A DNA stretch of 64,000 bases from Desulfatitalea alkaliphila. Its GTDB lineage: Bacteria; Desulfobacterota; Desulfobacteria; Desulfobacterales; Desulfosarcinaceae. The DNA lies in assembly GCF_022968795.1 (NCBI RefSeq), contig NZ_JALJRB010000010.1, forward strand, positions 1-64,000, written 5' to 3'. The notes under the pieces are model-generated. The model made no database searches. It was not told where the DNA came from and was given only the letters and a program-made list of their open reading frames with translations. Shown one piece after another: positions 21,879 to 31,109 of this stretch (position 1 is its first letter; every line of letters begins with the position of its first letter). The position numbers and the translations under genes are program-made.

Positions 21879-24221
21879 TTACGCTGTTTCCAAACAGGCG
21901 CGGACTTTCAGCGCCAGGGCGTTGACGGAAAAGGGTTTCTGGATGAAGTGGACCCCCTCTTCGAGAACGCCGTGCTTGGCGATCACGTCGGCGGTGTAGC
22001 CGGACATGAAGAGACAGCGGATGGCGGGATGCAGGAGGCGCACTTGAGTCGCCAATTCGCGGCCGTTCATTGCGGGCATGACGACATCGGTCATAAGCAG
22101 GTGGATCGGGCCTTCGTGGGTGCGCGCCAGTTCCAGCGCCCGGTCGGGGCCGGCGGCAGCGAGCACCCGGTACCCTTTGCGGTGCAGGATCTGGGTGATC
22201 ATGTGCAGGATGGACGGCTCGTCCTCCACCAGCAGAATGGTATCACGGCCGGATGCCGGTCGCGGTGGTGGTTCGCTGGGAAGGCTGTGGTTCGCGGCCT
22301 CATGGTGCCGGGGGAAGTGCAGCGAGAAGGTGGTCCCCTCTCCCGGCCTGCTTTGCACCCGGATGAAGCCGCCGTTCTGCTTGACGATGCCGTACACCGT
22401 CGCCAGTCCCAGGCCGGTGCCCTGGCCGATGGGCTTGGTGGTGTAAAAGGGTTCGAACAGATGTTCGATGGTAGCCTCGTCCATGCCGGCGCCGTCGTCC
22501 TGAACGGTCAAGCGGACGAAATCGCCGGGCGGCGGGGCGTCCGGTTCATCGGAAACCGTTGTCTCCACGGTCGCATTTTCGGTGCCGATGACGATGGTGC
22601 CCGCGCCGTCGATGGCATCGCGCGCATTGACACACAGATTGGCCAGGATTTGATCGATCTGGGTGGTGTCGACTTTCACCGGCCAGAGTCGGGCGCCCGG
22701 ATGCCATGCCAGCTCGACCTCTTCGCCGATCAACCGGCGCAACATCTTGAGCATCCCTTCCACTGTCCGGTTCAGATCCAGCACCTTCGGCGCAACGGTT
22801 TGTTTGCGGGCGAAGGCGAGCAGCTGGCGGGTCAAATCGGCGCTGCGGCGAGCCGCCTTGCCGATCTCCTGCAAATCGTCGTAAACGGGCTGCGAAGGGG
22901 CGACTTGCTCCAGGGCCATCTCTGTGTGCCCCAGGATCACCCCCAGCATATTGTTGAAGTCGTGGGCCACCCCGCCGGCCAAACGCCCCACGGATTCCAT
23001 CTTCTGGGAGTGGCGCATCTGCGTTTCGAGCTTCTCCCGTTCCACTTCGGCCTGCTTGCGCTCGGTAATATCGTGGTAGTTGCCGAGAACGCCCTGAATA
23101 TCGGGGTCGTGCAGCAGGTTGGTACCGGTGAATTCGATCCACTTGTAATGCCCGTCCTTGCATCGATAGCGGAATTGGTCGGTGAGGGTGCGGTTGGGCG
23201 CTTGGAACAGTTGTCCCAGCGAATCGGTCGCCCTTTGGATGTCGTCGGGGTGGACGTTTTCCAGGGCGGGCCGGCCGATCAACTCTTCCGGTTGCCAGCC
23301 GAACCACTTTGCGATGTTGGGGCTCTTGTAGCGGTTGATGCCCTCCTGATCGATGATGACGATCACATCGCCGATGTTGGCGATCATTTTGGCATGCCGG
23401 GCCTCGGCTTGTTTGAGCCCCGCCTCAGCCCTGCGCCGCTCGGTGATGTCTTGAAAGATGCAGTGGGTGCGCTCGAAACGGCCGATGACGTCCCGTTGAA
23501 TTTTACCGTTGAAATAGACCAGGATGGTGCCGCCGTCCTTTTTGACCATCTCGAATTCCACGCCGAGCACTTCGCCCACCGCTTTGAAGCGCGGAAAGTT
23601 GGTTTTGAAGTGGTCCACCCAGTCGGGGTGCAGGATATCGCCGAAATACTTGCCGATCAGCTCCTCCCGCCGGTAGCCGAGGGTGTCCAGGAAGGCTTGA
23701 TTGACATCGATGAAGCGTCCCTCTTCGTCCAGGGACTGGTAGGGCATGGGGGCGTTTTGGAACATGAGGCGGAAACGGGCCTCGTTGGACTGTAGATCCT
23801 CTTCAGACCGGGTGCGGTCGGTGATGTCCCGGTCGGAGCCGTGGAAGCCGATCACCCGGCCGGCGTCGTCCAACACGGCCACCGCATTGCTCTCCAGCCA
23901 ACGAAAAGTACCGTCCTTGTGCCGCCAGCGCAGCACCAGGTTCCGCCATCCGGTCCGCTGCGCCATGCTTTTGCTCAAGGCATCCTTGACCTTGGCAACA
24001 TCTTCCGGATGCACCATTTGGTGCCATGCACTCCCTGTGATCTCTTCCGGCCGGCGGCCCAGTATCTTCTCGACAGCGGGATTGCTGAAAATGTGTTTTC
24101 CCGCGATATCGATGGACCAGATCCACTCCTGGCTGGTGGTCACGATGGCTTTGAACAGCCGGTCACTGTCCTTGAGCATCTCCGCCGCATTCGCACGGCC
24201 GGCAAAATCATCGTCTGTCAT
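21879..24221 (-). CDS. Hybrid sensor histidine kinase with three PAS domains and receiver
   Basis: The ATG at 24221 follows AGAGGTG and gives about 780 residues. Three PAS domains (about 20-130, 140-260, 270-390) each end in the PAC motif 'DITERxxAE'. They are followed by HisKA ('[20 protein letters not shown]', phospho-histidine in AHDFNN), HATPase ('[12 protein letters not shown]', 'DDGAGMD', '[18 protein letters not shown]') and a C-terminal receiver with '[13 protein letters not shown]' and KP of 'FIQKPFS'. No membrane segment is visible, so it senses an intracellular signal, possibly through a PAS-bound ligand. Its phosphate may pass to a separate output regulator. It is a close paralogue of the kinases at 47608 and 59556. 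Confidence 0.93.
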   Translation of the reverse strand: MTDDDFAGRANAAEMLKDSDRLFKAIVTTSQEWIWSIDIAGKHIFSNPAVEKILGRRPEEITGSAWHQMVHPEDVAKVKDALSKSMAQRTGWRNLVLRWRHKDGTFRWLESNAVAVLDDAGRVIGFHGSDRDITDRTRSEEDLQSNEARFRLMFQNAPMPYQSLDEEGRFIDVNQAFLDTLGYRREELIGKYFGDILHPDWVDHFKTNFPRFKAVGEVLGVEFEMVKKDGGTILVYFNGKIQRDVIGRFERTHCIFQDITERRRAEAGLKQAEARHAKMIANIGDVIVIIDQEGINRYKSPNIAKWFGWQPEELIGRPALENVHPDDIQRATDSLGQLFQAPNRTLTDQFRYRCKDGHYKWIEFTGTNLLHDPDIQGVLGNYHDITERKQAEVEREKLETQMRHSQKMESVGRLAGGVAHDFNNMLGVILGHTEMALEQVAPSQPVYDDLQEIGKAARRSADLTRQLLAFARKQTVAPKVLDLNRTVEGMLKMLRRLIGEEVELAWHPGARLWPVKVDTTQIDQILANLCVNARDAIDGAGTIVIGTENATVETTVSDEPDAPPPGDFVRLTVQDDGAGMDEATIEHLFEPFYTTKPIGQGTGLGLATVYGIVKQNGGFIRVQSRPGEGTTFSLHFPRHHEAANHSLPSEPPPRPASGRDTILLVEDEPSILHMITQILHRKGYRVLAAAGPDRALELARTHEGPIHLLMTDVVMPAMNGRELATQVRLLHPAIRCLFMSGYTADVIAKHGVLEEGVHFIQKPFSVNALALKVRACLETA

Positions 24222-24592
24222 TGCAGACACCTCTTGAGCCTGAATTGGGTGGCGCCATTCGGCCGGTCCACCCCTGCCCCCATCCTATTGCGCACCCTCG
24301 CATCGCTTGCGATCCGATCCGATTTGATCCGATACGATTGCAACGGGAAGGCCACTCCATATATTGACAAAACGGACATAAAATCAATTTTAAAAACACA
24401 ATCCAGGTGGAGACGTCCGGTCCGCGCCACCGTTGCATCGTTGTGCCCTTGTCATCCGCTCAGCCTGACCGCCCCATCCCCGGCGCAACCCGCATCCCCC
24501 AGCGACCGACGCTCGCGACCCCGCGCATCCGGCAGCCGAGCCATCCCGCGGCGCCTCCCCCGCTGTCCATCTTGCATTGAAAGGAAAAGACA
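24222..24592. other. Divergent promoter region
   Basis: This 370-bp spacer separates the hybrid kinase from the FAD oxidase and should hold both promoters. A short run of GATCCGAT-like units occurs at about 24307-24337. Frames within it are short and have no recognisable product. Confidence 0.4.
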
Positions 24593-25999
24593 ATGAACCC
24601 ATCATCCATTGACAACAATAGTATGAACACTTTCAAGGCCGCTTTCTCCGGGCCGGTGATCACACCCGGCAATGCCGAATATGAGCACGCCCGCAGGGTG
24701 TGGAACCACATGATCGATCGCCGACCGGCTGTCATCGCCCAGTGCCGAACGCCGTCGGACGTGGCGGCGGCCATCGGCTTCGCCAGGGAGAACGGCCTCG
24801 TGATCGCGGTGCGCGGCGGCGGCCACAATGTGGCCGGTTATGCCGTCTGCGACGACGGATTGGTCATCGACATGTCCCTGATGCGGGAGGTGACGGTGGA
24901 CCCCGAAAGCCGCAGGGCGCGGGTGGCGGCCGGTGCGCGTTGGGCCGATGTGGACCGGGCGACCCAGCCCCACGGCCTGGCCACGCCGGGCGGCGAGGTG
25001 TCCGAAACCGGCGTGGCCGGCCTGACCCTGGGCGGCGGCGTGGGGTACCTGCGCCGCAAATACGGCATGAGCAGCGACAACCTGTTGTCCGTGGGTCTGG
25101 TGACGGCGGACGGCCATACGCTCACGGCCAGCGCCAACCAGAACCAGGACCTGTTCTGGGCCTTGCGCGGCGGCGGAGGCAATTTCGGCGTTGTGACCGC
25201 CTTCGAGTTTCAACTGCACCCCGTCGGCCCGGAGGTGTACTCCGTCAACCCGTTCTATCCCTTGGACCAGGCGGAGTGGCTGTTTCGCACCTGGCGCGCC
25301 TTCACTGCCGAGGCGCCGGATGAAGCATCCACCGCATTCGCCATCTGGTCCATACCGACCCACCCGGATATCCCGGCCCACCTGCACGGTACCGATGCCT
25401 GCCTGCTGGACGGTATGTATTCGGGGCCTCCGGAAGGCGGCGAAGCGCTGTTTCGCACGATGCGGGATCTGGACGGCAAGTTGCTGGACTTCAGCGGGCG
25501 TGCAACTTATCTCGAAGCACAACAGGCCTTCGACGCGTTTCTGCCGGAAGGCGGTCTGTACTATTGGAAATCGCTTTTCATGGATCGGATCAGCGACGAG
25601 GCGCTGCACACCATCGTTTCCATGTCTGCCAAGCGGCCCAGCCCCGGCATCCTAGTCATCATCCGCCACCTGGGCGGGGCCATCGAACGGGTGGCCCCCG
25701 ATGCCACCGCTGTCCGCAACCGCGCCGCCCAATACATGCTCAGCATCGACGGCGGCTGGACCGACCCGGCCGAATCGACGGACAACATCGCCTGGATCCG
25801 ACACTTCTGGGAAGAGATGCGGCCCTTCTCCAACGGCGGTGTCTATATGAATTTCCCCGGATTCGCCGAGGACGAGGGCGATCCCTGGCCCACCAGCCAC
25901 GGCTCCAACTACCAGCGGCTGGCGGAGGTGAAACGCAAATACGACCCCACGAACCTCTTTCGCATGAACCAGAACATCCGGCCGGCGGAGGGGCCGTAA
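24593..25999 (+). CDS. FAD-linked oxidase (berberine-bridge-enzyme-like)
   Basis: The 468-residue protein has an N-terminal FAD-binding PCMH domain with 'VIAVRGGGHNVAGYAVCDDG', whose histidine normally forms the covalent bond to FAD, and 'GEVSETGVAGLTLGGGVGYL'. It ends with a berberine-like C-terminal motif ('EVKRKYDPTNLFRMNQNIRP'). Enzymes of this family oxidise alcohols, sugars or alkaloid-like compounds using oxygen or another acceptor. The substrate here is unknown. No signal peptide is visible. Start after AAAGGAAAAGAC. The halohydrin dehalogenase gene converges on its 3' end. Confidence 0.88.
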   Translation: MNPSSIDNNSMNTFKAAFSGPVITPGNAEYEHARRVWNHMIDRRPAVIAQCRTPSDVAAAIGFARENGLVIAVRGGGHNVAGYAVCDDGLVIDMSLMREVTVDPESRRARVAAGARWADVDRATQPHGLATPGGEVSETGVAGLTLGGGVGYLRRKYGMSSDNLLSVGLVTADGHTLTASANQNQDLFWALRGGGGNFGVVTAFEFQLHPVGPEVYSVNPFYPLDQAEWLFRTWRAFTAEAPDEASTAFAIWSIPTHPDIPAHLHGTDACLLDGMYSGPPEGGEALFRTMRDLDGKLLDFSGRATYLEAQQAFDAFLPEGGLYYWKSLFMDRISDEALHTIVSMSAKRPSPGILVIIRHLGGAIERVAPDATAVRNRAAQYMLSIDGGWTDPAESTDNIAWIRHFWEEMRPFSNGGVYMNFPGFAEDEGDPWPTSHGSNYQRLAEVKRKYDPTNLFRMNQNIRPAEGP

Positions 26000-26044
26000 G
26001 GCGTGCCCGAATCCCTTTTGGGGACACGTGTCGTTTCTACCCGG

Positions 26045-26725
26045 TCAAGCGGCCCAGCCGCCGCACACCGGAAACACCTGGCCCACGAAACAGTCGGCGG
26101 CCGGACTGCACAGGTAGGCGGCAAGGAGGGCGTCCTCGCGTCCCGACACCAGCCGCCCCAGGGGCACCTCGCGCTTGAGCCGCTCCTGAAAGGCGGGATT
26201 GGCCTGGATTTCGGGTGGAAAGTAGGTCGGGTTGTCCACGAAATTCTGGGCGATGGCGTTGACCTGGATGTTGTGGGGCGCCACCTCCACCCCCACCGCC
26301 CGAATATAGGCCAGTTGCGCCCCGCGGGCCGCGCTGTATGTGGAAGCCCGTTTCATGCCGCGCAACGGGGCGGCGCTGCCGATGAGCAGCACCTTGCCCG
26401 ATCGACGCTGGATCATGGCCGGCAAAACGGCGCGCAGCAATCGCGGCAGGGGGTGAACCAAGTGGTCGAACACCGTTTGCCATTCGGCCTCGGTGGTCTC
26501 CTGCGCGTGGGAGCGCGGCGCGGCGACGGCCAAGTGAGCGATCAGGATGTCCACAGGGCCGGCATCGGCGACGATGCGCTCTGGCAGCTGCGGCTCCACC
26601 AGTGGACGCCGGTCGGCGATCACCGCAGCCCCCAGCGCCGCGAACACCTCCTGCAAGGCCGGCCCCATGAAGGTGTCGGCCTGGGTGAGCAGGACCCGTT
26701 TGCCCTTCAAATCGAGCATGTCCAT
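26045..26725 (-). CDS. Halohydrin dehalogenase (SDR superfamily)
   Basis: From the ATG at 26725 (preceded by GAGGAGG) the protein has 226 residues. It has the SDR fold but not the NAD-binding glycine motif: in its place is T14-x4-F19-x-G21, and the catalytic triad is S117-x12-Y130-x3-R134, with arginine instead of the SDR lysine. Both patterns are the published diagnostic motifs of halohydrin dehalogenases, which form the halide pocket instead of binding cofactor. The stretch 'NAIAQNFVDNPTYFPPE' and the end 'GQVFPVCGGWAA' also match this family. The enzyme closes vicinal halohydrins to epoxides and releases halide, or opens epoxides with azide, cyanide or other anions. Natural substrate in this organism is unknown. 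Confidence 0.85.
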   Translation of the reverse strand: MDMLDLKGKRVLLTQADTFMGPALQEVFAALGAAVIADRRPLVEPQLPERIVADAGPVDILIAHLAVAAPRSHAQETTEAEWQTVFDHLVHPLPRLLRAVLPAMIQRRSGKVLLIGSAAPLRGMKRASTYSAARGAQLAYIRAVGVEVAPHNIQVNAIAQNFVDNPTYFPPEIQANPAFQERLKREVPLGRLVSGREDALLAAYLCSPAADCFVGQVFPVCGGWAA

Positions 26726-26949
26726 CAATGCCTCCTCGATGATTGATAAATGGATCGGTGCACAAAAGCCGTTTGTCCACCTCTTCCCTCTTCAATACAT
26801 TCACCAAGGCAGTCGCCAAAGTCAAACACCGAATCCGATCCAATGGCAGGATTCCCCTCCCATTGTCACGCCATTCCTTTCCCATTGCCTATTCCCATTG
26901 AATGGCGAGCATTTGAATTCAGACAATATAAATCCAAAGGAGGCAAAAG

Positions 26950-27285
26950 ATGGATGAACGCCTATCGAAAGTGTTAAATGTGATCGAAGAGACCTACCGC
27001 GATGTATTGCAAAAGGGGGGGCGCCACTACATGGAGGTGAACGTGGGGCAGCAAGCCGACCGTTTGGGGTTCACGGATCTGAAGCAGGCCTATGAGCACA
27101 CATTTGCCATCGTACCGCTCAAGGCACCCCGCGCCGGCATGAAGGTGCGGATCGACGGACGCACCTTTGTCCATTATGCGGAATTGAATTCCGGCGTTGC
27201 GGTGCCGGGATACCTTGCCAAAGCGACCGGTGGCGGCTATAAACCATATGTACCGCTGGACAGCATGGTGTGCAACTTCGCCTGA
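26950..27285 (+). CDS. Conserved hypothetical protein
   Basis: A 111-residue soluble protein with an ideal ribosome-binding site (AAAGGAGG). It mixes helical ('LSKVLNVIEETYRDVLQKGG') and beta segments, ending 'GGGYKPYVPLDSMVCNFA'. No domain is recognised. It has no signal peptide. It lies just upstream of the PsiE-like gene and may be co-transcribed with it. Confidence 0.6.
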   Translation: MDERLSKVLNVIEETYRDVLQKGGRHYMEVNVGQQADRLGFTDLKQAYEHTFAIVPLKAPRAGMKVRIDGRTFVHYAELNSGVAVPGYLAKATGGGYKPYVPLDSMVCNFA

Positions 27286-27334
27286 AACCCCGGGCATCAA
27301 CTTCGGGGGCAAGGCAGAACACACCGTGCCGCTG

Positions 27335-27883
27335 ATGTGCGACCCATCATCGAAACGGGAGCGACCCTTGGACGACCTTGCCAATCCCAAAGAACCGTTG
27401 ATGCAAAAACTGCGGATCATCATCCGCTTTGCCGTCCGCTGCCTGGCGGCATTGATGACCCTGGTGATCTTATGGGGTGTGGTGGACGTGGGCTGGGTGA
27501 TCTACCAGAAACTCAATACGCCACCCTTCCTGATGCTGACCATCAGCGACATGCTCGCCACCTTCGGCGCCTTCATGGCGGTTTTGATCGCCATTGAAAT
27601 TTTCATCAACATCACCATCTACCTCAGGGATGATGTGATCCATGTCAAAATCGTGATGGCGACCGCCCTGATGGCCATCGCGCGAAAAGTGATCATCCTG
27701 GACTACGCCACCACCACCCCCGACTACATCTGGGCCACGGCGGCGGTGGTTCTGGCCATGAGCGTCGGCTACTACCTGATCGTCAAACACGGCGAGGGAA
27801 CCACCGTGGATTGCCGACCATCATTTGCAGAAGGCGGCGAAAGCCCTTTCCAGGAAACAAAACCCGACAAGGAAAAGGAATAA
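27335..27883 (+). CDS. psiE: PsiE-like inner-membrane protein
   Basis: Four hydrophobic helices are visible, starting 'FAVRCLAALMTLVILWGVVD', then 'LMLTISDMLATFGAFMAVLI', 'IVMATALMAIARKVIILDY' and 'IWATAAVVLAMSVGYYLIVK'. This order and the motif 'RHVIHVKIVMATALMAIARK' (here RDDVIHVKIVMATALM...) match the phosphate-starvation-inducible PsiE family, whose function is not known. Start codon is uncertain: ATG at 27335, TTG at 27368 (after CGGGAG) and ATG at 27401 are possible. The C-terminal tail is acidic and charged. Confidence 0.7.
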   Translation: MCDPSSKRERPLDDLANPKEPLMQKLRIIIRFAVRCLAALMTLVILWGVVDVGWVIYQKLNTPPFLMLTISDMLATFGAFMAVLIAIEIFINITIYLRDDVIHVKIVMATALMAIARKVIILDYATTTPDYIWATAAVVLAMSVGYYLIVKHGEGTTVDCRPSFAEGGESPFQETKPDKEKE

Positions 27884-27933
27884 AAACCAAACCTATCCAA
27901 TCCTATGTTCAGGCGAGTGGAGCTGGGCTACCC

Positions 27934-28052
27934 GGGCACGGCGTGCCGTGCCCCTACGGGTTGGTGGAAGGGCCCATCGGTTCGACCACCCCCAACCCCC
28001 TATAATCGATAGAATTCATTAACTTAAAACTTAACACTTAAAACTTAAAACT
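27934..28052 (+). repeat. Dispersed composite repeat, copy 6 (complete)
   Basis: It has the palindrome GGGCACGGCGTGCCGTGCCC (27934-27953), 'GGTTGGTGGAAGGGCCC', 'ATCGGTTCGACCACCCCCAA', 'CCCCCTATAATCGATAGAAT' and then the AT tract. It is nearly identical over its full length to the copy at 35852 and so probably spread recently. Location is the end-to-end gap between psiE and the TRAP binding-protein gene. Confidence 0.85.
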
Positions 28053-28072
28053 TTTTTATATCAACAACTTAT

Positions 28073-29143
28073 CTATCTAGCCACCTTTGGCACAGGCAGC
28101 CCCTTCTCTTCCATAAATCTTAACACCCCCGGATGGACGTCTTCGGGATCCGCGCCAATGGGATAGGGCGTGCGGGGCATGTAATTGAGAAAATCGGCAT
28201 ATTTCCCGAATTCGGCCCTGTGTTCATGCCACACGCGCACGATCTCCATGACAATATCGTCGGGTATGGCGGCATCCCCGATAAAGCAGTTGGGGCCCGC
28301 CCGCCCGAACAGATCTTGATCCAGTCCTTCGAAGGCGTTTTTGCGGAAGACAATGGGGTGCTGCACCAAAGCGCCGGGAATATCGCGGATTTTGCCGAGC
28401 AATTCCGGCGGCATCGGGATGAAATGGACCTTGCGGCCGCTGTTGAGCACCTCCAAAGTAGCCGGACCGCCGGAGGCGCGCGGTGTCGTCATCATGCCCT
28501 GATCGTCGATCTCCACCATCCCCATGAAACGTAAGGGCAACGCATCCACCGCGTTGTTGAGGAAAGCATCCTTGCACCCCACACTCCCCAGGAAGGACCA
28601 GCGAATGTCGTCATAGATACCCAGCAAGCTGAAAAGCGGCTTGTCGAGCAAGATCCCCTGAAAGGGTCTCGAGCGTTCGCCGGTGCACACTTTTTTACCT
28701 TCCAATTGCCGCAATGTCCGGATTTCGGGGTCAAAGGTGGCATAGACCCCCATGACGGACGGATTGGGCACCACCGCTTTGACACCGGGCCATCGCACCT
28801 TTTCGAAGGGCGGCCGTGCCTCCAGTAGAAACGGCAGCAGGTCCGGCGCTCCCATCACCAGGGTGTGGGGCGCCTCCCCCTTTTTCATCTTCTCCAGGTT
28901 TTCGACAACATAACGGTACATGTACATGGCGCCGGGCGTTTCCTGGTGTTTCACGCGCACCCAGGATCCGGCCTTTTTGAACACCTGCTCGGCGGCGGCG
29001 CCGCTGGCGTACATGTGCGTGCCGAAAGGCGTGGTCATGAACACCACGTCCACCGGTTCCCGCTGGGCGGCGGCCAGGCCGGGACCCCCCAGCATGGCGA
29101 TCAGGGCCATCAGTGACACGATAATCAACAAACTGCGTTTCAT
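28073..29143 (-). CDS. TRAP transporter binding protein, TAXI family
   Basis: A 356-residue protein with a signal peptide (residues 1-27, cleavage near 'GLAAAQR') and the TAXI-type periplasmic binding-protein layout ('MTTPFGTHMYASGAAAEQVF' and 'RTLRQLEGKKVCTGE'). It would catch a substrate, usually a carboxylate or sulfonate-type anion, in the periplasm and pass it to the fused permease encoded 13 bp upstream. It is the last gene of the sigma-54-preceded operon. TAXI substrates are poorly known, and sequence alone gives no ligand. Confidence 0.85.
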   Translation of the reverse strand: MKRSLLIIVSLMALIAMLGGPGLAAAQREPVDVVFMTTPFGTHMYASGAAAEQVFKKAGSWVRVKHQETPGAMYMYRYVVENLEKMKKGEAPHTLVMGAPDLLPFLLEARPPFEKVRWPGVKAVVPNPSVMGVYATFDPEIRTLRQLEGKKVCTGERSRPFQGILLDKPLFSLLGIYDDIRWSFLGSVGCKDAFLNNAVDALPLRFMGMVEIDDQGMMTTPRASGGPATLEVLNSGRKVHFIPMPPELLGKIRDIPGALVQHPIVFRKNAFEGLDQDLFGRAGPNCFIGDAAIPDDIVMEIVRVWHEHRAEFGKYADFLNYMPRTPYPIGADPEDVHPGVLRFMEEKGLPVPKVAR

Positions 29144-29156
29144 GTGGTACCTCCCC

Positions 29157-31082
29157 TTATGAAGGTGTGTTGGACGATGGGGCCGCCCCGGTAAAACGGG
29201 GTAGGATAACGGATCGACGGCGCTTGCGGAACTGGACCGTCAGAAAACCGACGGCGACGATCAGCGAAAAGACCATTGCGGCGGACGAGTGATAGAAACC
29301 ACCGATGGTAGCGGCGATCACAGCCACCGCGACGACGGCGGCATCTTTACCGCCCAGTTTAACCAAGCAGAAGCGTTGGGCCAGACACATTATGCCGAAC
29401 ATGGCCACCGTCAGCCCGCACAGGGCCATGACGGCCTGGTGCAAAGGCTGGGCCTCCAGCAGGATGACCGGATTGCGGACCATGAAGAAAGGCAGAATGT
29501 AAAAAGGTCCGACCAGTTTGAAGCTTTCCCAGGCGCTCTTTAAATAGTCGGCCCGCGCGATCTGGCTGCCCACCATGGCCGCACCTGCCACCGGCGGCGT
29601 TACGGTTGCCAACACCGCATAATAGAAAACGAAGAAATGGGCCACCGTCTGATCGACCCCCAACTCCGTGAGCACCGGTGCAGCCAAAAAGGCCACCACG
29701 ACATAGGCGATGACGGTGGGGGTGGAGGCGCTCAGAAAAATGGAAAGCACCATCACCATGACCAGCGTGGGCAGCAGGGATTGACCGGCGACTGCAGTGA
29801 TCACCATGCTCAATTTGGTGGCCAACCCGGTGAAGGTCATGCATTTGACCAGGATGCCGATGCAGGCCGTGGCCACGGCAAAAGTGGCGGCCAGCACCGC
29901 TCCGCCTTCCAGTTGTTGCAGCAGATCGCGCCATGCAGGCCTTGTGGCACGACGCGCACACGAGACCGCAAGCAAGGTGATAATACTCCACACCGCGGCT
30001 TTGCCGACAGTGTGATGCATGAAGAGCATTCCGGTCAGAACGGCCATGGGCAGCAGGAAGACAGGTGCACCCCGCCGCAACATCGACCAATCCACCGCCG
30101 CCGTGGAGAGGGGAATACCGCGCCGGGAGGCGATGAGCATGACCCCCAACACTGCTATGGCATAATAGGCCAGGGCCGGCACGAGCGCCTTGGACATCAG
30201 CTGGGCGTAGGAGATGCCGAGAAAATTGGCCATGATGAAAACGGCGATCCCCATGATCGGCGGGGTGAGCTGCCCACCGGTGGAGGCCATGGCTTCGATG
30301 GCCGCCGCCTGTTCTCCGGAAAAACCCGATTTTTTCATCACCGGAATGGTGTAGGCGCCGGTGATGGCGACGTTGGCCGCGGCCACCCCGTTGACCATGC
30401 CCACGAAGGAACTGGAGAAGACGGCGGTTTGCCCGGCGCCGCCGCGCAGATGGCGGCTCAACAACGTACCGAACGTCATGAAGAATTGGGTGACGCCGGT
30501 GGCGCCGAAGATGGCGCCGAAAATGACCAGCAGGAAAATCACGTTGACGGAAACGCTGAGCAGCATGCCGTAGATGCCCTGAAACCCTACCGACAGATTT
30601 GAAACCACGAAATCCAATTTCAGCGGGGGATGCCCCATGATGCCGGGCAGGTGGTGGCCCCACAGGGCATACGCGATGCCGGCCATTACCAGCGCGGGAA
30701 AGATGGCACCGAAAGTGCGCCAGGTCAGGGCGATCACCAGGGTGATCAAGGCGATGCCCACCAGCACATCCCGGAATTCGGGAAAACCGGCGTACATATC
30801 CAACCGCTCATACTCCACGGCCATGTATATCACCAGGAACAGGGACAGCAGCGCCCCCATGACATAGGCGGCCCGCCACCACCAACGGCCCGCCCAGCGC
30901 GCCAGATGCAGCATCACGAGCACCAGGGCGAATCCCAGATGGGTGTTCTGGCTCATCAACTCGCCGAAAACCGGATGCTGGACGATCATCACGTGGTAGG
31001 CGATCATGGCCAGCGCCGTGATTGTTATCAGGATGGAAAGCAGGCGAATATCCCATCCGGAACTGCGAGGCGGTGTGGTCAT
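29157..31082 (-). CDS. TRAP transporter fused permease (small and large subunits)
   Basis: The 641-residue protein has about 16-18 hydrophobic helices. The early part ('LSILITITALAMIAYHVMIV') corresponds to the small (DctQ-like) subunit and the rest to the large (DctM-like) transporter, with motifs 'GAFTIPVMKKSGFSGEQAAA' (here GAYTIPVMKKSGF...) and 'EAMASTGGQLTPPIMGIAVF'. It uses the sodium or proton gradient to import the ligand brought by the TAXI protein. It sits between the metallo-hydrolase and the TAXI gene in the same operon. Confidence 0.93.
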   Translation of the reverse strand: MTTPPRSSGWDIRLLSILITITALAMIAYHVMIVQHPVFGELMSQNTHLGFALVLVMLHLARWAGRWWWRAAYVMGALLSLFLVIYMAVEYERLDMYAGFPEFRDVLVGIALITLVIALTWRTFGAIFPALVMAGIAYALWGHHLPGIMGHPPLKLDFVVSNLSVGFQGIYGMLLSVSVNVIFLLVIFGAIFGATGVTQFFMTFGTLLSRHLRGGAGQTAVFSSSFVGMVNGVAAANVAITGAYTIPVMKKSGFSGEQAAAIEAMASTGGQLTPPIMGIAVFIMANFLGISYAQLMSKALVPALAYYAIAVLGVMLIASRRGIPLSTAAVDWSMLRRGAPVFLLPMAVLTGMLFMHHTVGKAAVWSIITLLAVSCARRATRPAWRDLLQQLEGGAVLAATFAVATACIGILVKCMTFTGLATKLSMVITAVAGQSLLPTLVMVMVLSIFLSASTPTVIAYVVVAFLAAPVLTELGVDQTVAHFFVFYYAVLATVTPPVAGAAMVGSQIARADYLKSAWESFKLVGPFYILPFFMVRNPVILLEAQPLHQAVMALCGLTVAMFGIMCLAQRFCLVKLGGKDAAVVAVAVIAATIGGFYHSSAAMVFSLIVAVGFLTVQFRKRRRSVILPRFTGAAPSSNTPS

Positions 31083-31109
31083 GGGGTAGACGTCCTTTTA
31101 AGGTTGCAT

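Noticed and set aside
21948-23795. 615-codon plus-strand frame
   Set aside because: Antisense to the hybrid histidine kinase; high GC and lack of stops in the third position explain its length.
24602-25609. 335-codon minus-strand frame
   Set aside because: Antisense to the FAD oxidase, which shows conserved FAD-binding motifs throughout.
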